Assembly (NCBI RefSeq): GCF_007991735.1
Contig: NZ_BJYX01000006.1
Location: 62,001 to 126,000, forward strand
Direction: 5' to 3'
Length of the DNA: 64,000 nucleotides
Origin: Terrabacter aerolatus
Lineage (GTDB): Bacteria > Actinomycetota > Actinomycetes > Actinomycetales > Dermatophilaceae
Numbering within the stretch: the stretch's first letter is position 1; each line of letters starts with the position of its first letter. This document shows positions 51,845-60,994 of the stretch, piece after piece. A model generated the notes under the pieces. The model ran no database searches. It saw only the letters and a list, made by a program, of their open reading frames with translations, and was not told the origin of the DNA. The position numbers and the translations under genes were made by a program.

Positions 51845-52333
51845 GTGACCCACTTCCAGATCCGTGAGGCCTCCGCCGACGACGTCCCCGAGCTCCTGCG
51901 CCTCGTGCGGGAGCTGGCCGCCTACGAGAAGGAGCCCGAGTCCGCCACGGCGACGCCCGAGCAGTTCCGCGAGGCCCTCTTCCCCACCCACGGCGACCCC
52001 ACGGCATACGCCCACGTCGGGGTCCGCGAGGGCAGGGTCGTCGCGATGGCGATCTGGTTCCGCAGCTTCTCGACGTGGACCGGACAGGCGGGGATCTGGC
52101 TCGAGGACCTCTTCGTCGAGCCCGCCCACCGGGGCCACGGCCTCGGCAGGGCCCTGCTGGCCCACCTCGCGCAGCTGTGCGTCGGACGCGGCTGGACCCG
52201 GCTCGAGTGGACGGTCCTCGACTGGAACACCCCCTCGATCGACTTCTACCGCGCCCACGGGGCGCAGCCGCTCGACGACTGGACGACGTTCCGCCTCGAC
52301 GGCGACGCGCTCTCGCGACTGTCGGGCCCGTAG
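51845..52333 (+). CDS. GNAT acetyltransferase, diamine N-acetyltransferase-like
   Basis: 162-residue GNAT-family enzyme. The acetyl-CoA-binding region reads LEDLFVEPAHRGHGLGRALLAHLAQLC, and WTVLDWNTPSIDFYRAHGAQPLDDW near the C-terminus is the pattern of spermidine/diamine acetyltransferase-like proteins (SSAT group). Substrate is inferred from family only. The GTG at 51845 is preferred over the ATG at 51836 because the purine-rich GGGAGAGGATGG then serves as ribosome binding site. The next gene begins directly after its stop. Confidence 0.87.
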   Translation: MTHFQIREASADDVPELLRLVRELAAYEKEPESATATPEQFREALFPTHGDPTAYAHVGVREGRVVAMAIWFRSFSTWTGQAGIWLEDLFVEPAHRGHGLGRALLAHLAQLCVGRGWTRLEWTVLDWNTPSIDFYRAHGAQPLDDWTTFRLDGDALSRLSGP

Positions 52334-53781
52334 GTGCGCAACCCGTCACGCCGGATGGGCTCGGCCGACGTCCTGTGGCTCAACATGGACCGGCCGACCA
52401 ACCTCATGGTCATCGTCTCGGTCGTGCTGCTCGAGTCCGTGCCGGACTGGGACCGCGTGCTCGCCGTGCTGCGCACCCGCATCCTCGAGCCGTACCCCGT
52501 CTTCAGCCAGCGGCCCCGACGGCCCCGGCACGCCCTCGGCCCGTACCGCTGGGAGGACGACCCCGACTTCGACCTCGAGCACCACGTGCACCGGACCACC
52601 CTCTCCGGCCGCGGCACCCCGGCCCAGGCCGACGCCGAGCTGCAGGCCTACATCGAGGACCGGCTGCCGCACGGCTTCGACCGGACGCGCCCGCTCTGGA
52701 GGTGCACCTCGTCGACGGGCACGGAGCGGGGGCCGCACTCGTCTTCCGCATCCACCACGCGCTGGCCGACGGGATCGCCCTGACCCGCGTGCTGCTCGGG
52801 CTCACCGAGGACGCCGACGGGACGCCCGGTGACCTCGTCGGGCCGCCGGCCACCACCGACCTCGCGACCATGCCTCTGGGTGAGCCGTCGTCCACCGGGC
52901 CGGTGGCCTCCGGTCTGCGGCTGGCGCGAGCCACGACTCGATCGGCGTGGGATCGCCTGCGCTCCAAAGGTGCCCGAGCCGCGGTAACGGACGCTGCCGG
53001 TCTCACCCTGCGCACCGGACAGGTCGTCTCGGACCTCCTCCTCACGACCAACCCGTCGAGCGCCGTCGGCGGCGTGCCGGGTCGGCGCAAGCGCGTCGTG
53101 TGGACCCAGCCGCTGCCGCTGCCCGGCCTCAAGCAGGTCGGCCGGCTCGTCGGCGCCACCCTCAACGACGTGCTCCTGAGCGCGGTCGCGGGCGCCCTGC
53201 ACGCCTACCAGGACGAGCACGGTCGAGACCCGGTCGACCTCGTGACGATGGTGCCGGTCAACGTCCGTCCGCTCGACGAGCCGCTGCCGCGCGAGCTCGG
53301 CAACCGCTTCGCCCTCGTCTTCCTCCGCTTCCCCAGCCGTGACGCGACGCCCCTCGGACGCCTGGCCCTGTCCAAGGCGCGGATGGACTGGCTCAAGGCC
53401 TCCCCCGAGGCGGCCCTGACCTTCGCGCTCATCTCGGTCATCGGCCGCTTCCCTGCGGCGTTGGAGCGCAGGGTCGTCGACTTCTTCGCGGACAAGGCGA
53501 TCGGGGTCACGACCAACGTCGCCGGCCCGCGGGAGGTGCGCCTCCTCGCGGGGGTGCCCGTGACCGGCGTGCTCGGCTGGGTGCCCGGATCGGGCCGGCA
53601 CACGCTCGGCTTCTGCATCGTCACCTACGACGACGCCGTCCGCGTCGGGATCATGGCCGACGAGTCGGTCGTCCCCGACCCGGAGTCGCTTCTGGTCGCC
53701 CTCGAGGACGAGGTCGCGCTGCTCGTGCGCATCGGAGCAGCGGGCCCCACCACCCCGAGACGCAGGCGACGCCGGACGTAG
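52334..53781 (+). pseudogene. Wax ester synthase/diacylglycerol acyltransferase with a frameshift
   Basis: The product would be about 480 residues of the WS/DGAT family, which makes wax esters or triacylglycerol from acyl-CoA. The first 122 codons (GTG at 52334, starting MRNPSRRMGSADVLWL and running to FDRTRPLW) are in one frame. From 52699 onward the expected continuation EVHLVDGHG and the catalytic HHALADG motif are in the -1 frame and run to 53781. Adding one G in the TGGAGG at 52697-52702 would restore the gene. Both halves are well conserved, so the mutation is recent, a sequencing error, or a rare recoding event; no slippery heptamer is visible. As read, the gene is broken. Confidence 0.85.
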
Positions 53782-53791
53782 GCTGGCGAGC

Positions 53792-54775
53792 ATGATCCGA
53801 GCGACCAGCGTCTTCGTCTCCGAGCCCGGCGACCGCAGCGTCCTGCAGGTCCGTGACCACGACCTCCCCGACCCGGCCGAGGGCGAGGTGCAGGTCGAGG
53901 TGGCCGCCGCGGGCGTCAACTTCATCGACGTCTACAAGCGGCAGGGCGTCTATCCCGTCCAGACGCCGTTCGTCCTCGGCGAGGAGGGCGCCGGCACCGT
54001 CACGGCGCTCGGTGCCGGAGTCTCCGGCCTCTCCGTGGGCGACCGCGTCGCCTGGTGCCAGTCGTCGGGCAGCGAGTCCACGGTCGTCAACAAGCCCGCA
54101 CGGCTCCTCGTCCCCGTCCCCGACGGCGTCGACCTCGAGATCGCCGCCGCAGCCATGCTGCAGGGCCTGACCGCCCACTACCTCGTCACGAGCACGTATG
54201 CCGTGGGCCCGGGGACCGTCGCCCTCGTGCACGCCGCGGCGGGCGGGGTCGGACAGCTGCTCGTGCAGATGGTCACGGCTCGTGGCGGCGTCGTCGTCGC
54301 GACGGCCGGCTCCGACGAGAAGCTCGAGATCGCCAAGGCGCTCGGCGCGCAGCGCCTCATCAACTACTCGGAGGTCGACGACCTGGCCGGCGCCGTCCGC
54401 GACGCGGCCGGACGGGGCGTCGACGTGGCCTACGACGGCGTCGGCAGGTCGACGTTCGACGCCTCGCTCGCCTCGCTGCGCCCGCGCGGGATGATGGTCC
54501 TCTTCGGCGGCGCGAGCGGGCAGGTGCCGCCCTTCGACATCCAGCGGCTCAACAGCGGCGGGTCGCTCTTCCTGACCCGTCCGACCCTGGCGAACTACGT
54601 CGCGGAGCGCGAGGAGTACGAGTGGCGCGCCGGTCAGGTGCTCGGCGCCGTGGCCGACGGCTCGCTGAAGATCGAGGTGGGCGGCCGCTACCCGCTCGCC
54701 GAGGCGCCAGCGGCCTACGAGGCCCTCGAAGGGCGCCGGACCACGGGCAAGCTCATCCTGGTGCCCACCGCATGA
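53792..54775 (+). CDS. qor: Quinone oxidoreductase (MDR/zinc-free)
   Basis: 327-residue medium-chain reductase of the QOR type, which reduces quinones with NADPH. Landmarks: VAAAGVNFIDVYKRQGVYPVQTPFVLGEEGAG, AAMLQGLTAHYL, the NADPH motif HAAAGGVGQLLVQMVTARGG near residue 150, and LFGGASGQVPPFDIQRLN. No zinc ligands are present. The stop overlaps the ATG of the next gene (ATGA), linking it with an amidohydrolase. Confidence 0.94.
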   Translation: MIRATSVFVSEPGDRSVLQVRDHDLPDPAEGEVQVEVAAAGVNFIDVYKRQGVYPVQTPFVLGEEGAGTVTALGAGVSGLSVGDRVAWCQSSGSESTVVNKPARLLVPVPDGVDLEIAAAAMLQGLTAHYLVTSTYAVGPGTVALVHAAAGGVGQLLVQMVTARGGVVVATAGSDEKLEIAKALGAQRLINYSEVDDLAGAVRDAAGRGVDVAYDGVGRSTFDASLASLRPRGMMVLFGGASGQVPPFDIQRLNSGGSLFLTRPTLANYVAEREEYEWRAGQVLGAVADGSLKIEVGGRYPLAEAPAAYEALEGRRTTGKLILVPTA

Positions 54776-56349
54776 GCCGCACGCTCCTGCGTCACGAGCG
54801 CATCTGGACCGGCGACACCGAGAACCCGTGGACCGACGCCCTGCTCGTGCAGGACGGTCGGATCGTCGCGGTCGGCTCCGACGCGGTCGAGGCGGCCGGG
54901 GCCTCCGGTGACGCGGACGCCGTCCGCCTGCCCGGTGCGGTCGTCATGCCGGGGTTGCACGACGCCCACATCCACACCGAGTGGCTCGCGCGCGACCTCT
55001 CGTCGGTCGACCTGCGCGAGGCGCGGTCGCTCGAGGAGACGCTGGAGCTCGTGCGGGCGCACGCCCAGGGGCTGCCCGAGGGAGAGTGGCTGCACAGCGG
55101 GCGCTGGAACCACAACCGGTGGGCCGTGCCCGCGCAGCCCGACCGGCATGCGCTCGACACCGTGTCGGCAGGTCGCGTCGCCGCGCTGTCGAGCGTCGAC
55201 GGGCACACGATCTGGGCCAACTCCCTTGCGCTGCAACGGGCGGGTATCAACCGCGACACCCCGGACCCCGTCGGCGGCGAGATCGTCAGGGACGCCGACG
55301 GCGAGCCCACCGGCATCCTGCGCGAGTCGGCTCAGGAGCTGCTCGACGTCATCCCCCGGGAGGAGTCCCCGCTGCGCCCGTGGCTCGAGCGGTGCCAGGA
55401 CTGGCTCCTGTCGGTCGGCCTGACGAGCATCACCGACATCGACGGCGAGGACGCCAGGGCGGCCTACGCCGAGATGCACGCCGACGGGGCGCTGCGCCTC
55501 CGCGTCACCAAGTGCACCCGCGACCCCGACCTCGAGCTCGCGATCTCCGAGGGCCGCCGGTCGGGCCAGGGCGACGACGTCTTCCGTGCCGGGCCGGTCA
55601 AGTTCTTCAGCGACGGCGCGCTCGGGTCGCACACGGCCCACATGACCGAGCCCTTCATCGGCCACGAGGGCTGCGGCATCGCCGCCATGCCCTACGAGGT
55701 GCTCCTCGAACGCACCCTCCTCGCCGCCCGCAACGGCCTCGACGTCGTGACCCACGCCATCGGCGACGAGGCCAACCGCCTCGTGCTCGGGACGTTCGAG
55801 GCCGTGCGCGCCGACGGGCTCGACACGCGGCTGCGGGTCGAGCACGCGCAGCACGTGCTGCCGGTCGACATCCCCCGTTTCCGGGCCCTCGACGTCGTCG
55901 CCTCCATGCAGCCGACGCACTGCACCGCCGACCTCGAGCTCGCCGACGAGATCATCGGCCCGCGCCGGCTCGCGTCCTACGCCTGGCGCAGCTTCCTCGA
56001 CGCCGGCGTGCGCGTGGCGTTCGGTTCCGACGCGCCCGTCGAGGACCCCAACCCCTTCTACGGGCTCCACGCCGCGGTGACGCGTCAGCGACCCGACGGT
56101 CAGCCCATCGGCGGATGGCGGCCCGAGGAGCGTGTCACCCTCAGCGAGGCCGTCCACGCCTTCACGGTGGTCGCGCACGAGTCGGTGGGCCGGACCGACG
56201 TCGGCCGCCTCGTGCCCGGTCAGCTGGCCGACCTCGTGGCGGTCGACCGCGACCTGTGGGCCCTGGAGGAGTCCTCCCCCGCCGACATCCGGGGCGCCGT
56301 CGTGATCCAGACCTGGGTCGGCGGCGACCTGGCCTACGAGCGGTCCTGA
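54772..56349 (+). CDS. YtcJ-like amidohydrolase
   Basis: 525-residue metal-dependent amidohydrolase of the YtcJ/AepA (amidohydrolase 3) group. The metal-binding HxH is His66-x-His68 (LHDAHIHTEW). Further landmarks are FFSDGALGSHTAHMTEPF, VVTHAIGDEANRLVLGTFE, RVEHAQHVLP, PTHCTADLELA and FGSDAPVEDPNPFYGLHAAVTRQ with the catalytic Asp. Members remove formyl or acyl groups from N-substituted amines; the substrate cannot be read. It is translationally coupled with qor. Confidence 0.92.
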   Translation: MSRTLLRHERIWTGDTENPWTDALLVQDGRIVAVGSDAVEAAGASGDADAVRLPGAVVMPGLHDAHIHTEWLARDLSSVDLREARSLEETLELVRAHAQGLPEGEWLHSGRWNHNRWAVPAQPDRHALDTVSAGRVAALSSVDGHTIWANSLALQRAGINRDTPDPVGGEIVRDADGEPTGILRESAQELLDVIPREESPLRPWLERCQDWLLSVGLTSITDIDGEDARAAYAEMHADGALRLRVTKCTRDPDLELAISEGRRSGQGDDVFRAGPVKFFSDGALGSHTAHMTEPFIGHEGCGIAAMPYEVLLERTLLAARNGLDVVTHAIGDEANRLVLGTFEAVRADGLDTRLRVEHAQHVLPVDIPRFRALDVVASMQPTHCTADLELADEIIGPRRLASYAWRSFLDAGVRVAFGSDAPVEDPNPFYGLHAAVTRQRPDGQPIGGWRPEERVTLSEAVHAFTVVAHESVGRTDVGRLVPGQLADLVAVDRDLWALEESSPADIRGAVVIQTWVGGDLAYERS

Positions 56350-56382
56350 GGCACACGGCATACGCCCTCGGGTGTCCGACGT

Positions 56383-56476
56383 GCCGAGGGACGACCGTTG
56401 GCCCTCGACCCACGGCGACACGCCACGGGGACACGCCGCGGGCTCGGTCATCGGCCACCAACGGTCGTCCGTCGGC
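56383..56476. repeat. 95-bp inverted-repeat element, copy B
   Basis: The left arm (56383-56401) ends in GGACGACCGTTGG and the right arm (56457-56476) is its complement. The interior shares the blocks CGACCC-CG and GACACGC with copy C. The right arm overlaps the last codons of the AbiEi/DUF559 gene, whose C-terminus (RRTTVGGR) it encodes. Confidence 0.85.
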
Positions 56477-57377
56477 GGAGCGGTCCACGGCGGCCCAGCA
56501 GCTCGCCTCCCAGCGTGACGTCCTGCAGGGTCGCCGCGCGGCTCAGGACGGACGCGACCCATTCCTGGTCGAACATCGCCTGCACCCACGACACCCGGAT
56601 GACCAGCCAACCGTCGAGGACGAGCTCGTCGTAGCGCCAGCAGTCGGCGTCGATGGCCCGCGCACTCGTGTGGAACTCGTGGCTGTCGCCCTCGACGACG
56701 AGCCGGAGCTCGCGGTCGACGAGGTCGGGACGGATCCGGCGCCCTCCGACACGGAGTCTCACCTGGGGCCGCAGGCGCAGGCCGGGCACGTCGATCGAGA
56801 TCGCCCGGATCACGGACTCGAAGGCGTTGGCCGGGCGGTCGCTGGCGAACCAGGCCACCTCGAGCGCGGCATCACGCCCGCGTCCGGGCAGACGGTCGGC
56901 GGCGCGCATGAGCTCGGGGTGAGTGACCCGTCCCGACCTCAGCGCCGAGTCGGCCACGGCGAGCGCCTCGTCGAAGGGAAGGGTCGTGGCACAGTCCATG
57001 ACCGTTCGCAGCGGTGTCGTGCGCCAGCCGTCGACCTCGCGGGGCAGGAGTCGCTGCCATCTGATCCGCGTCGACTGCTGGTCGTCGACCCTCACCTTGC
57101 GGCCCCGCGGCACGACGAGCTCCGGTCGGTCGGGAAGGGTCTTGAGTGACCAGCCGTACGAGGCCGCCGCGCTCCGGAGCCCGGCGACGGCGGTCAGGCG
57201 ATGGGCCTGCACCCGGGCGTCGTCCACCACGTCCGGGAGCACGTAGCGGCCCCGCGCCACCCGCCGGACCTGGCCGGTCCGCAACGCATGGTCCAGCGCC
57301 GCCCGTCCGGTGGCAGCCTTGAGCTGGCCATGGTCGGCGACCCCACCCAGCCGATGCATCGCCGTGATGATGTCCAC
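56448..57377 (-). CDS. AbiEi-like N-terminal plus DUF559 nuclease-like protein, second copy
   Basis: 309-residue protein with the same layout as the one at 45253-46188 but clearly diverged. The N-terminus forms a winged helix (GGVADHGQLKAATGRAALDHALRTGQ then RRVARGRYVLP). The middle carries TPLRTVMDCATTLPFDEALAVADSALR. The C-terminal DUF559-like part reads RRIRPDLVDRELRLVVEGDSHEFH with the possible Asp...Glu-x-Asp site, followed by ILRVSW-like WLVIRVSW. The gene lies between two copies of a 95-bp inverted-repeat element, one of which supplies its last codons, so it may have moved or been captured together with them. Start is the GTG at 57377. Confidence 0.82.
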   Translation of the reverse strand: MDIITAMHRLGGVADHGQLKAATGRAALDHALRTGQVRRVARGRYVLPDVVDDARVQAHRLTAVAGLRSAAASYGWSLKTLPDRPELVVPRGRKVRVDDQQSTRIRWQRLLPREVDGWRTTPLRTVMDCATTLPFDEALAVADSALRSGRVTHPELMRAADRLPGRGRDAALEVAWFASDRPANAFESVIRAISIDVPGLRLRPQVRLRVGGRRIRPDLVDRELRLVVEGDSHEFHTSARAIDADCWRYDELVLDGWLVIRVSWVQAMFDQEWVASVLSRAATLQDVTLGGELLGRRGPLRRRTTVGGR

Positions 57378-57425
57378 CCCGGCAGCGTGCCCCGGGCAGG
57401 GCCGCCTGCGCAGACGCCATCCACA

Positions 57426-57520
57426 GCCGCGCGACGACCGTTGGTCCCCGACCCGCGACGACGCGCCGTGGAGACACGCGTGACGTAGCTGGCTGCGGCG
57501 ACCAACGGTCGTCCGTCGGC
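57426..57520. repeat. 95-bp inverted-repeat element, copy C
   Basis: Left arm 57426-57444 (GCGACGACCGTTGGT) and right arm 57501-57520 (ACCAACGGTCGTCCGTCGGC). It is upstream of the AbiEi/DUF559 gene and in the same orientation as copy B on its other side. Confidence 0.85.
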
Positions 57521-57540
57521 GATCGGCAACGAGCGGCAGG

Positions 57541-57750
57541 TCAGCCGGGGACGACGGCGAGGAGCAGCGTCGCGAACCAGGTCAGCCCGCCGACGACGAG
57601 CAGGAAGATGCCGATGACGGCCATGTTGCCGGCGCCGTCGGCACGCGACACACGGCGCCGCCGGCGACCGACCACGACGAGGGTGAGGCCGACGACGAGC
57701 CACACGAGCCCGATGAGCAGACCGGCGAGGACGCCTGCGTCCCAACGCAT
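57541..57750 (-). CDS. Small two-helix membrane protein
   Basis: 69-residue protein with hydrophobic helices at residues 6-27 and 44-67, separated by a strongly basic loop GRRRRRVSRADGAG. It follows the 117-residue membrane protein gene on the same strand with 27 bases between them. No family recognised. Confidence 0.6.
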   Translation of the reverse strand: MRWDAGVLAGLLIGLVWLVVGLTLVVVGRRRRRVSRADGAGNMAVIGIFLLVVGGLTWFATLLLAVVPG

Positions 57751-57777
57751 CTCAGTCGCTCTCGCCCGAGTGTGACG

Positions 57778-58131
57778 TCACCAGATGGCGGCGACGAGGA
57801 CGTTGACGACCGCGGCCCCACCGGCGATGTCGAGCAGGTTGCCGGTGTCCTTGCCCTTGCGGCCCCGTGCGGCGCCCATCTCGGCGGCGGCCAGCACGAC
57901 GATCGCCACGACGAGCTTCACGGCGATCTTCGCGTGGTTGACGGTGTGGTCGGCGTCGTTGATCGCCTCGGCGATGCCCACGAGGGCCAGCCCGGTGACC
58001 AGCTGCGCCCGTGCGCCCCAGACGATCGGCGCGATGACGGTGCGGCCGCTGCGGACGGCGATCCAGCCTCCGACGACCGCGGCCATGCCGAGCAGGTGCA
58101 GGGCGACGAGGAGGTTGTAGACGAAGTCCAT
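57778..58131 (-). CDS. Small integral membrane protein
   Basis: 117-residue protein with four hydrophobic helices (FVYNLLVALHLLGMAAVVGGWIAV, APIVWGARAQLVTGLALVGIAEAI, KIAVKLVVAIVVLAAAEMGAA, and NLLDIAGGAAVVNVLVAAIW). His residues occur in helix 1 and at the start of helix 3, a pattern seen in small haem-binding or copper-resistance-type membrane proteins, but this is only a resemblance. The ATG at 58131 has GTAGG upstream. Function unknown. Confidence 0.65.
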   Translation of the reverse strand: MDFVYNLLVALHLLGMAAVVGGWIAVRSGRTVIAPIVWGARAQLVTGLALVGIAEAINDADHTVNHAKIAVKLVVAIVVLAAAEMGAARGRKGKDTGNLLDIAGGAAVVNVLVAAIW

Positions 58132-58181
58132 GGCCGACATCCTACGGAGCGTCGTACATCCCGGGACGACGCCCCTCCGGC

Positions 58182-58892
58182 TCAGGCCTCGGACGGCGGC
58201 ACGAGGGCGTGGAGCGCGGCGAGGTGCCGCCAGGACGAGCTGAGCCGGTAGTCGGGAACCTGCTCGACCGGCACCCACCGGGCGTCGGACGTCGTGCCAC
58301 CCACGTCGTGGATGACGACCTCGGTCGGCTCGGGACAGGTCGCCCCGTAGACGATCCGGACCGCGTGGAAGTCCTCGAGCACACCCGACGGGGCACGTCC
58401 CACCCAGTGCTGGGACTGCACCGCGAGGAGGTCGCCGAGCTCGATCCGCTGCCCCGTCTCCTCCCACACCTCGCGATGCACCCCGTCGACCGGCGACTCA
58501 CCGTCGTCGAGGCCACCACCCGGCAGGCCCCAGTCGCCGACGACGTGGGTCTGCGAGCTGAACTGGGTCAGCAGCACCCCGCGCACGCTCGTCACGACGG
58601 CGTAGGCCGCGACCCGCTGGAACGGCTCCCCCACCTCGTGCTCACCGACGCCGTCGTCCCGCGGGACCCTCTCGAGCCGAGGGCGTATGCCGTCGAGCCG
58701 GCGCACGCGGTAGGCGACCTCGAGCGTCCCGTCGTCACGCAGGCCGGTGGAGACCGGTGACTCGATGATCCACCCGGCGGCTCCGAGCACGACGTCCGGG
58801 TGCTCGCCGTGGCCGAGTGGCGCCTCGGTCAGACGACGCCCGTTCGCGTCGAGGGCGACGACGACGAGGCCGCCGGGCACGTTGGTCCTCAT
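58182..58892 (-). CDS. Nudix hydrolase
   Basis: 236-residue protein. An N-terminal segment of about 95 residues with no recognised domain precedes a Nudix domain whose box is complete (GGGLDDGESPVDGVHREV then WEETGQRIEL). It would hydrolyse a nucleoside diphosphate linked to another group; the substrate is unknown. The ATG at 58892 overlaps the stop of the glycosyltransferase gene (ATGA), so it is translated after it. Confidence 0.88.
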   Translation of the reverse strand: MRTNVPGGLVVVALDANGRRLTEAPLGHGEHPDVVLGAAGWIIESPVSTGLRDDGTLEVAYRVRRLDGIRPRLERVPRDDGVGEHEVGEPFQRVAAYAVVTSVRGVLLTQFSSQTHVVGDWGLPGGGLDDGESPVDGVHREVWEETGQRIELGDLLAVQSQHWVGRAPSGVLEDFHAVRIVYGATCPEPTEVVIHDVGGTTSDARWVPVEQVPDYRLSSSWRHLAALHALVPPSEA

Positions 58893-60022
58893 CGCGTCAT
58901 CACCTTCGCCAGGTCGATGGCGCGGTCGTACTCCGCCACGGCGAGCGCGGCGACCTGTGACCACTCCTGCGCCGGCGGGTTGGCGAGGTTCCATGCCCTC
59001 ATCCGGGCGACGTCGTCCGGAGCTTTGACCAGACGTGCGATTGCGGACGACATCTGCGAGTCACTCGACACGACAAGACCGTTCACGCCGTCGATCACGA
59101 ACTCACCCACACCGGAACCAGATCGGCCGATCACCGGCAGCCCGACGGTCCGCGCCTCGAGGGCTGCGATCCCGAACGACTCGAGACGCGCCGGTGACAG
59201 GTAGACGTCGGCTGCGGCATACAGCCCGCGCAGCTCGTCGCGGGGCACCCGGCCCGGCAGGGACACCCAGTCGAGCCGGCGATCGCGCACCAGCGCCTCG
59301 ACCTTGCGCCGGTCGGGCCCGTCCCCGAGCACCGTCAGCGAGACCAACCCCGGGCCGGCGGCCCGCTCGGCCTCGGCCACGAGCTCGACGAGCGCCGCGG
59401 GACGTTTGCGGGCCGCGAGACGCATCGCGGTGACGAGGCGCAGCGGCCCGGGCTCGCGCACGGCCGGCTCGACGGACCAGCGCGTCACGTCGATGCCGTT
59501 CGGGAGCACGCCGACGCAGGCTCCGGGTCCGACCAGCCCGCGCAAGGGCTCGGCCGCGACGTCGGAGACGGCCGACATGGCCACCCCTCGCGACGCCCAC
59601 CCGCGCACGAAGCGGGCCGCCCGGAAGACGGGCGTGACCCCGGCGAGCATGCAGTGCCACGTCATCGCCGTCGGCAGGCCGAGACCGACGGTGACCCGGG
59701 TGCTGTCCCAGGCGAACGGCGAGACCACCCCGGTCTGGACGTGGGCCACGTCGAACCGGCCGGCGACCAGTCGGCGCCGCAGCTCCGTCGGAGCGAACGG
59801 GTTGACGGGGAGCTCCCACGGCATCCGGGCCGCGAGCCGGTGCACGGGCACGCCGTCGACGACCGTGACGGCTCCGTGCATCTCGCCCGCGGCGCCCCGC
59901 GTGGCCGTGAAGACCTCGACGTCGTGGCCGGCGGCGACGAGGTGCTGCGCGAGGTCGTGCGTCTGGACCTCGATCCCGCCCAGCCGGGGCAGGTAACAGT
60001 CCGAGAGCAGCGCCACCTTCAC
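58889..60022 (-). CDS. GT4 family glycosyltransferase
   Basis: 377-residue glycosyltransferase with a GT-B fold. The N-terminal MKVALLSDCYLPRLGGIEVQTHDLAQHL motif and the C-terminal Glu-containing motif SPARLESFGIAALEARTVGLPVI are typical of family GT4, which transfers sugars from nucleotide or lipid donors. VLPNGIDVTRW and TAMRLAARKRP are also characteristic. It resembles phosphatidylinositol mannosyltransferase-like and MshA-like enzymes, but the substrate is not settled. The GTG at 60022 was chosen to give the usual start. It is divergent from a PIG-L deacetylase gene, a combination also seen in thiol or glycolipid pathways. Confidence 0.9.
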   Translation of the reverse strand: MKVALLSDCYLPRLGGIEVQTHDLAQHLVAAGHDVEVFTATRGAAGEMHGAVTVVDGVPVHRLAARMPWELPVNPFAPTELRRRLVAGRFDVAHVQTGVVSPFAWDSTRVTVGLGLPTAMTWHCMLAGVTPVFRAARFVRGWASRGVAMSAVSDVAAEPLRGLVGPGACVGVLPNGIDVTRWSVEPAVREPGPLRLVTAMRLAARKRPAALVELVAEAERAAGPGLVSLTVLGDGPDRRKVEALVRDRRLDWVSLPGRVPRDELRGLYAAADVYLSPARLESFGIAALEARTVGLPVIGRSGSGVGEFVIDGVNGLVVSSDSQMSSAIARLVKAPDDVARMRAWNLANPPAQEWSQVAALAVAEYDRAIDLAKVMTR

Positions 60023-60057
60023 GGAAGACACTGTGCCATGGGACAAGATGGGTGACT

Positions 60058-60879
60058 GTGCCCCACACCCTGCTCGCCTTCCATGCGCACCCTGACGACG
60101 AGGCCCTCCTGACCTCGGGCACCATGGCGCGCGCCGCCGCGGAGGGCCACCGGGTCATCGTCGTCGTCGCCACCGACGGCGAGCTCGGTCTGGCCGCGAG
60201 CGAGTTCACCGGCGAGGGCGCCCTGGCGGCCACCCGGATGCACGAGCTGCGCGCGAGCGCAGCGGCCCTCGGCGTCTCGCGGGTCGAGCACCTCGGCTAC
60301 GCCGACAGCGGTCTCGGCCCCGAGGTGGCGCCCGACCCTCCGGGGGCCACGCGGTTCGTGCGCGCCGACGTCGAGGAGGCGGCCCGACGGCTCGCCGCGA
60401 TCCTGCGCGAGGAGCAGGTCGACGTGCTCCTGCACTACGAGCCCAACGGCGGCTACGGCCACCCGGACCACCGTCAGGTGCACCGGGTGGGCCAGCGAGC
60501 AGCCGAGCTCGCCGGGACCCCGAAGGTCCTGGAGGCGACGGTCCCCCGCGACACGATCTGCCGCGCGATCGACCTCGCCGCGCGGGTCTACCGGTTCCCT
60601 CCCGAGTTCGACCGGTCGAGCTTCGACGGTGCCTTCTCGGCGCGGAGCGAGATCACGCACCGCATCGGCGTGCGTCGCCACATCACGGCGAAGCGGGCCT
60701 CGATGCGCGCCCACGCGTCACAGGCCACGGCCGACGGCGGCGCGGACCGCACCCTCGCCGCCTTCCTGCGCATCCCTCGCCCGCTCTACGACCTCGTCTT
60801 CGGGCGCGAGTGGTTCGTCGACCGGTCGTTGCCGCCGGGGTCACCGATCCGCCGCGACGTCTTCGACGGGCTCGCCTGA
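60058..60879 (+). CDS. PIG-L family N-acetylglucosaminyl deacetylase
   Basis: 273-residue PIG-L/LmbE deacetylase. The zinc site is formed by HAHPDDEAL (His11, Asp14) and by the later HPDHRQVHRVG motif. Members include MshB (mycothiol synthesis), Mca (mycothiol conjugate amidase) and lipid-linked GlcNAc deacetylases. The length and the motif NGGYGHPDHRQVH fit the MshB/Mca side, but I cannot decide between them. The GTG at 60058 gives a typical N-terminus. It is divergent from the GT4 gene. Confidence 0.87.
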   Translation: MPHTLLAFHAHPDDEALLTSGTMARAAAEGHRVIVVVATDGELGLAASEFTGEGALAATRMHELRASAAALGVSRVEHLGYADSGLGPEVAPDPPGATRFVRADVEEAARRLAAILREEQVDVLLHYEPNGGYGHPDHRQVHRVGQRAAELAGTPKVLEATVPRDTICRAIDLAARVYRFPPEFDRSSFDGAFSARSEITHRIGVRRHITAKRASMRAHASQATADGGADRTLAAFLRIPRPLYDLVFGREWFVDRSLPPGSPIRRDVFDGLA

Positions 60880-60881
60880 GC

Positions 60882-60925
60882 CCGTTCGTGGCCTCGACGG
60901 TTCCTCGCGGGCCGTTCGTGGCCTC
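60882..60925. repeat. 14-bp direct repeat in the PIG-L/ATPase gap
   Basis: CCGTTCGTGGCCTC occurs at 60882-60895 and again at 60912-60925, 30 bp apart, just after the PIG-L stop. Confidence 0.8.
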
Positions 60926-60994
60926 TCGCCGGGTGGGCTGTGATGCCGGTCCCCAACGTCGTCCGCCCGGTCCGCAGGGGCGGATGATGAGGGT

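Noticed and set aside
52690-52710. Programmed -1 frameshift in the WS/DGAT gene
   Set aside because: No slippery heptamer and no clear downstream structure at the junction; a simple one-base loss explains it better.
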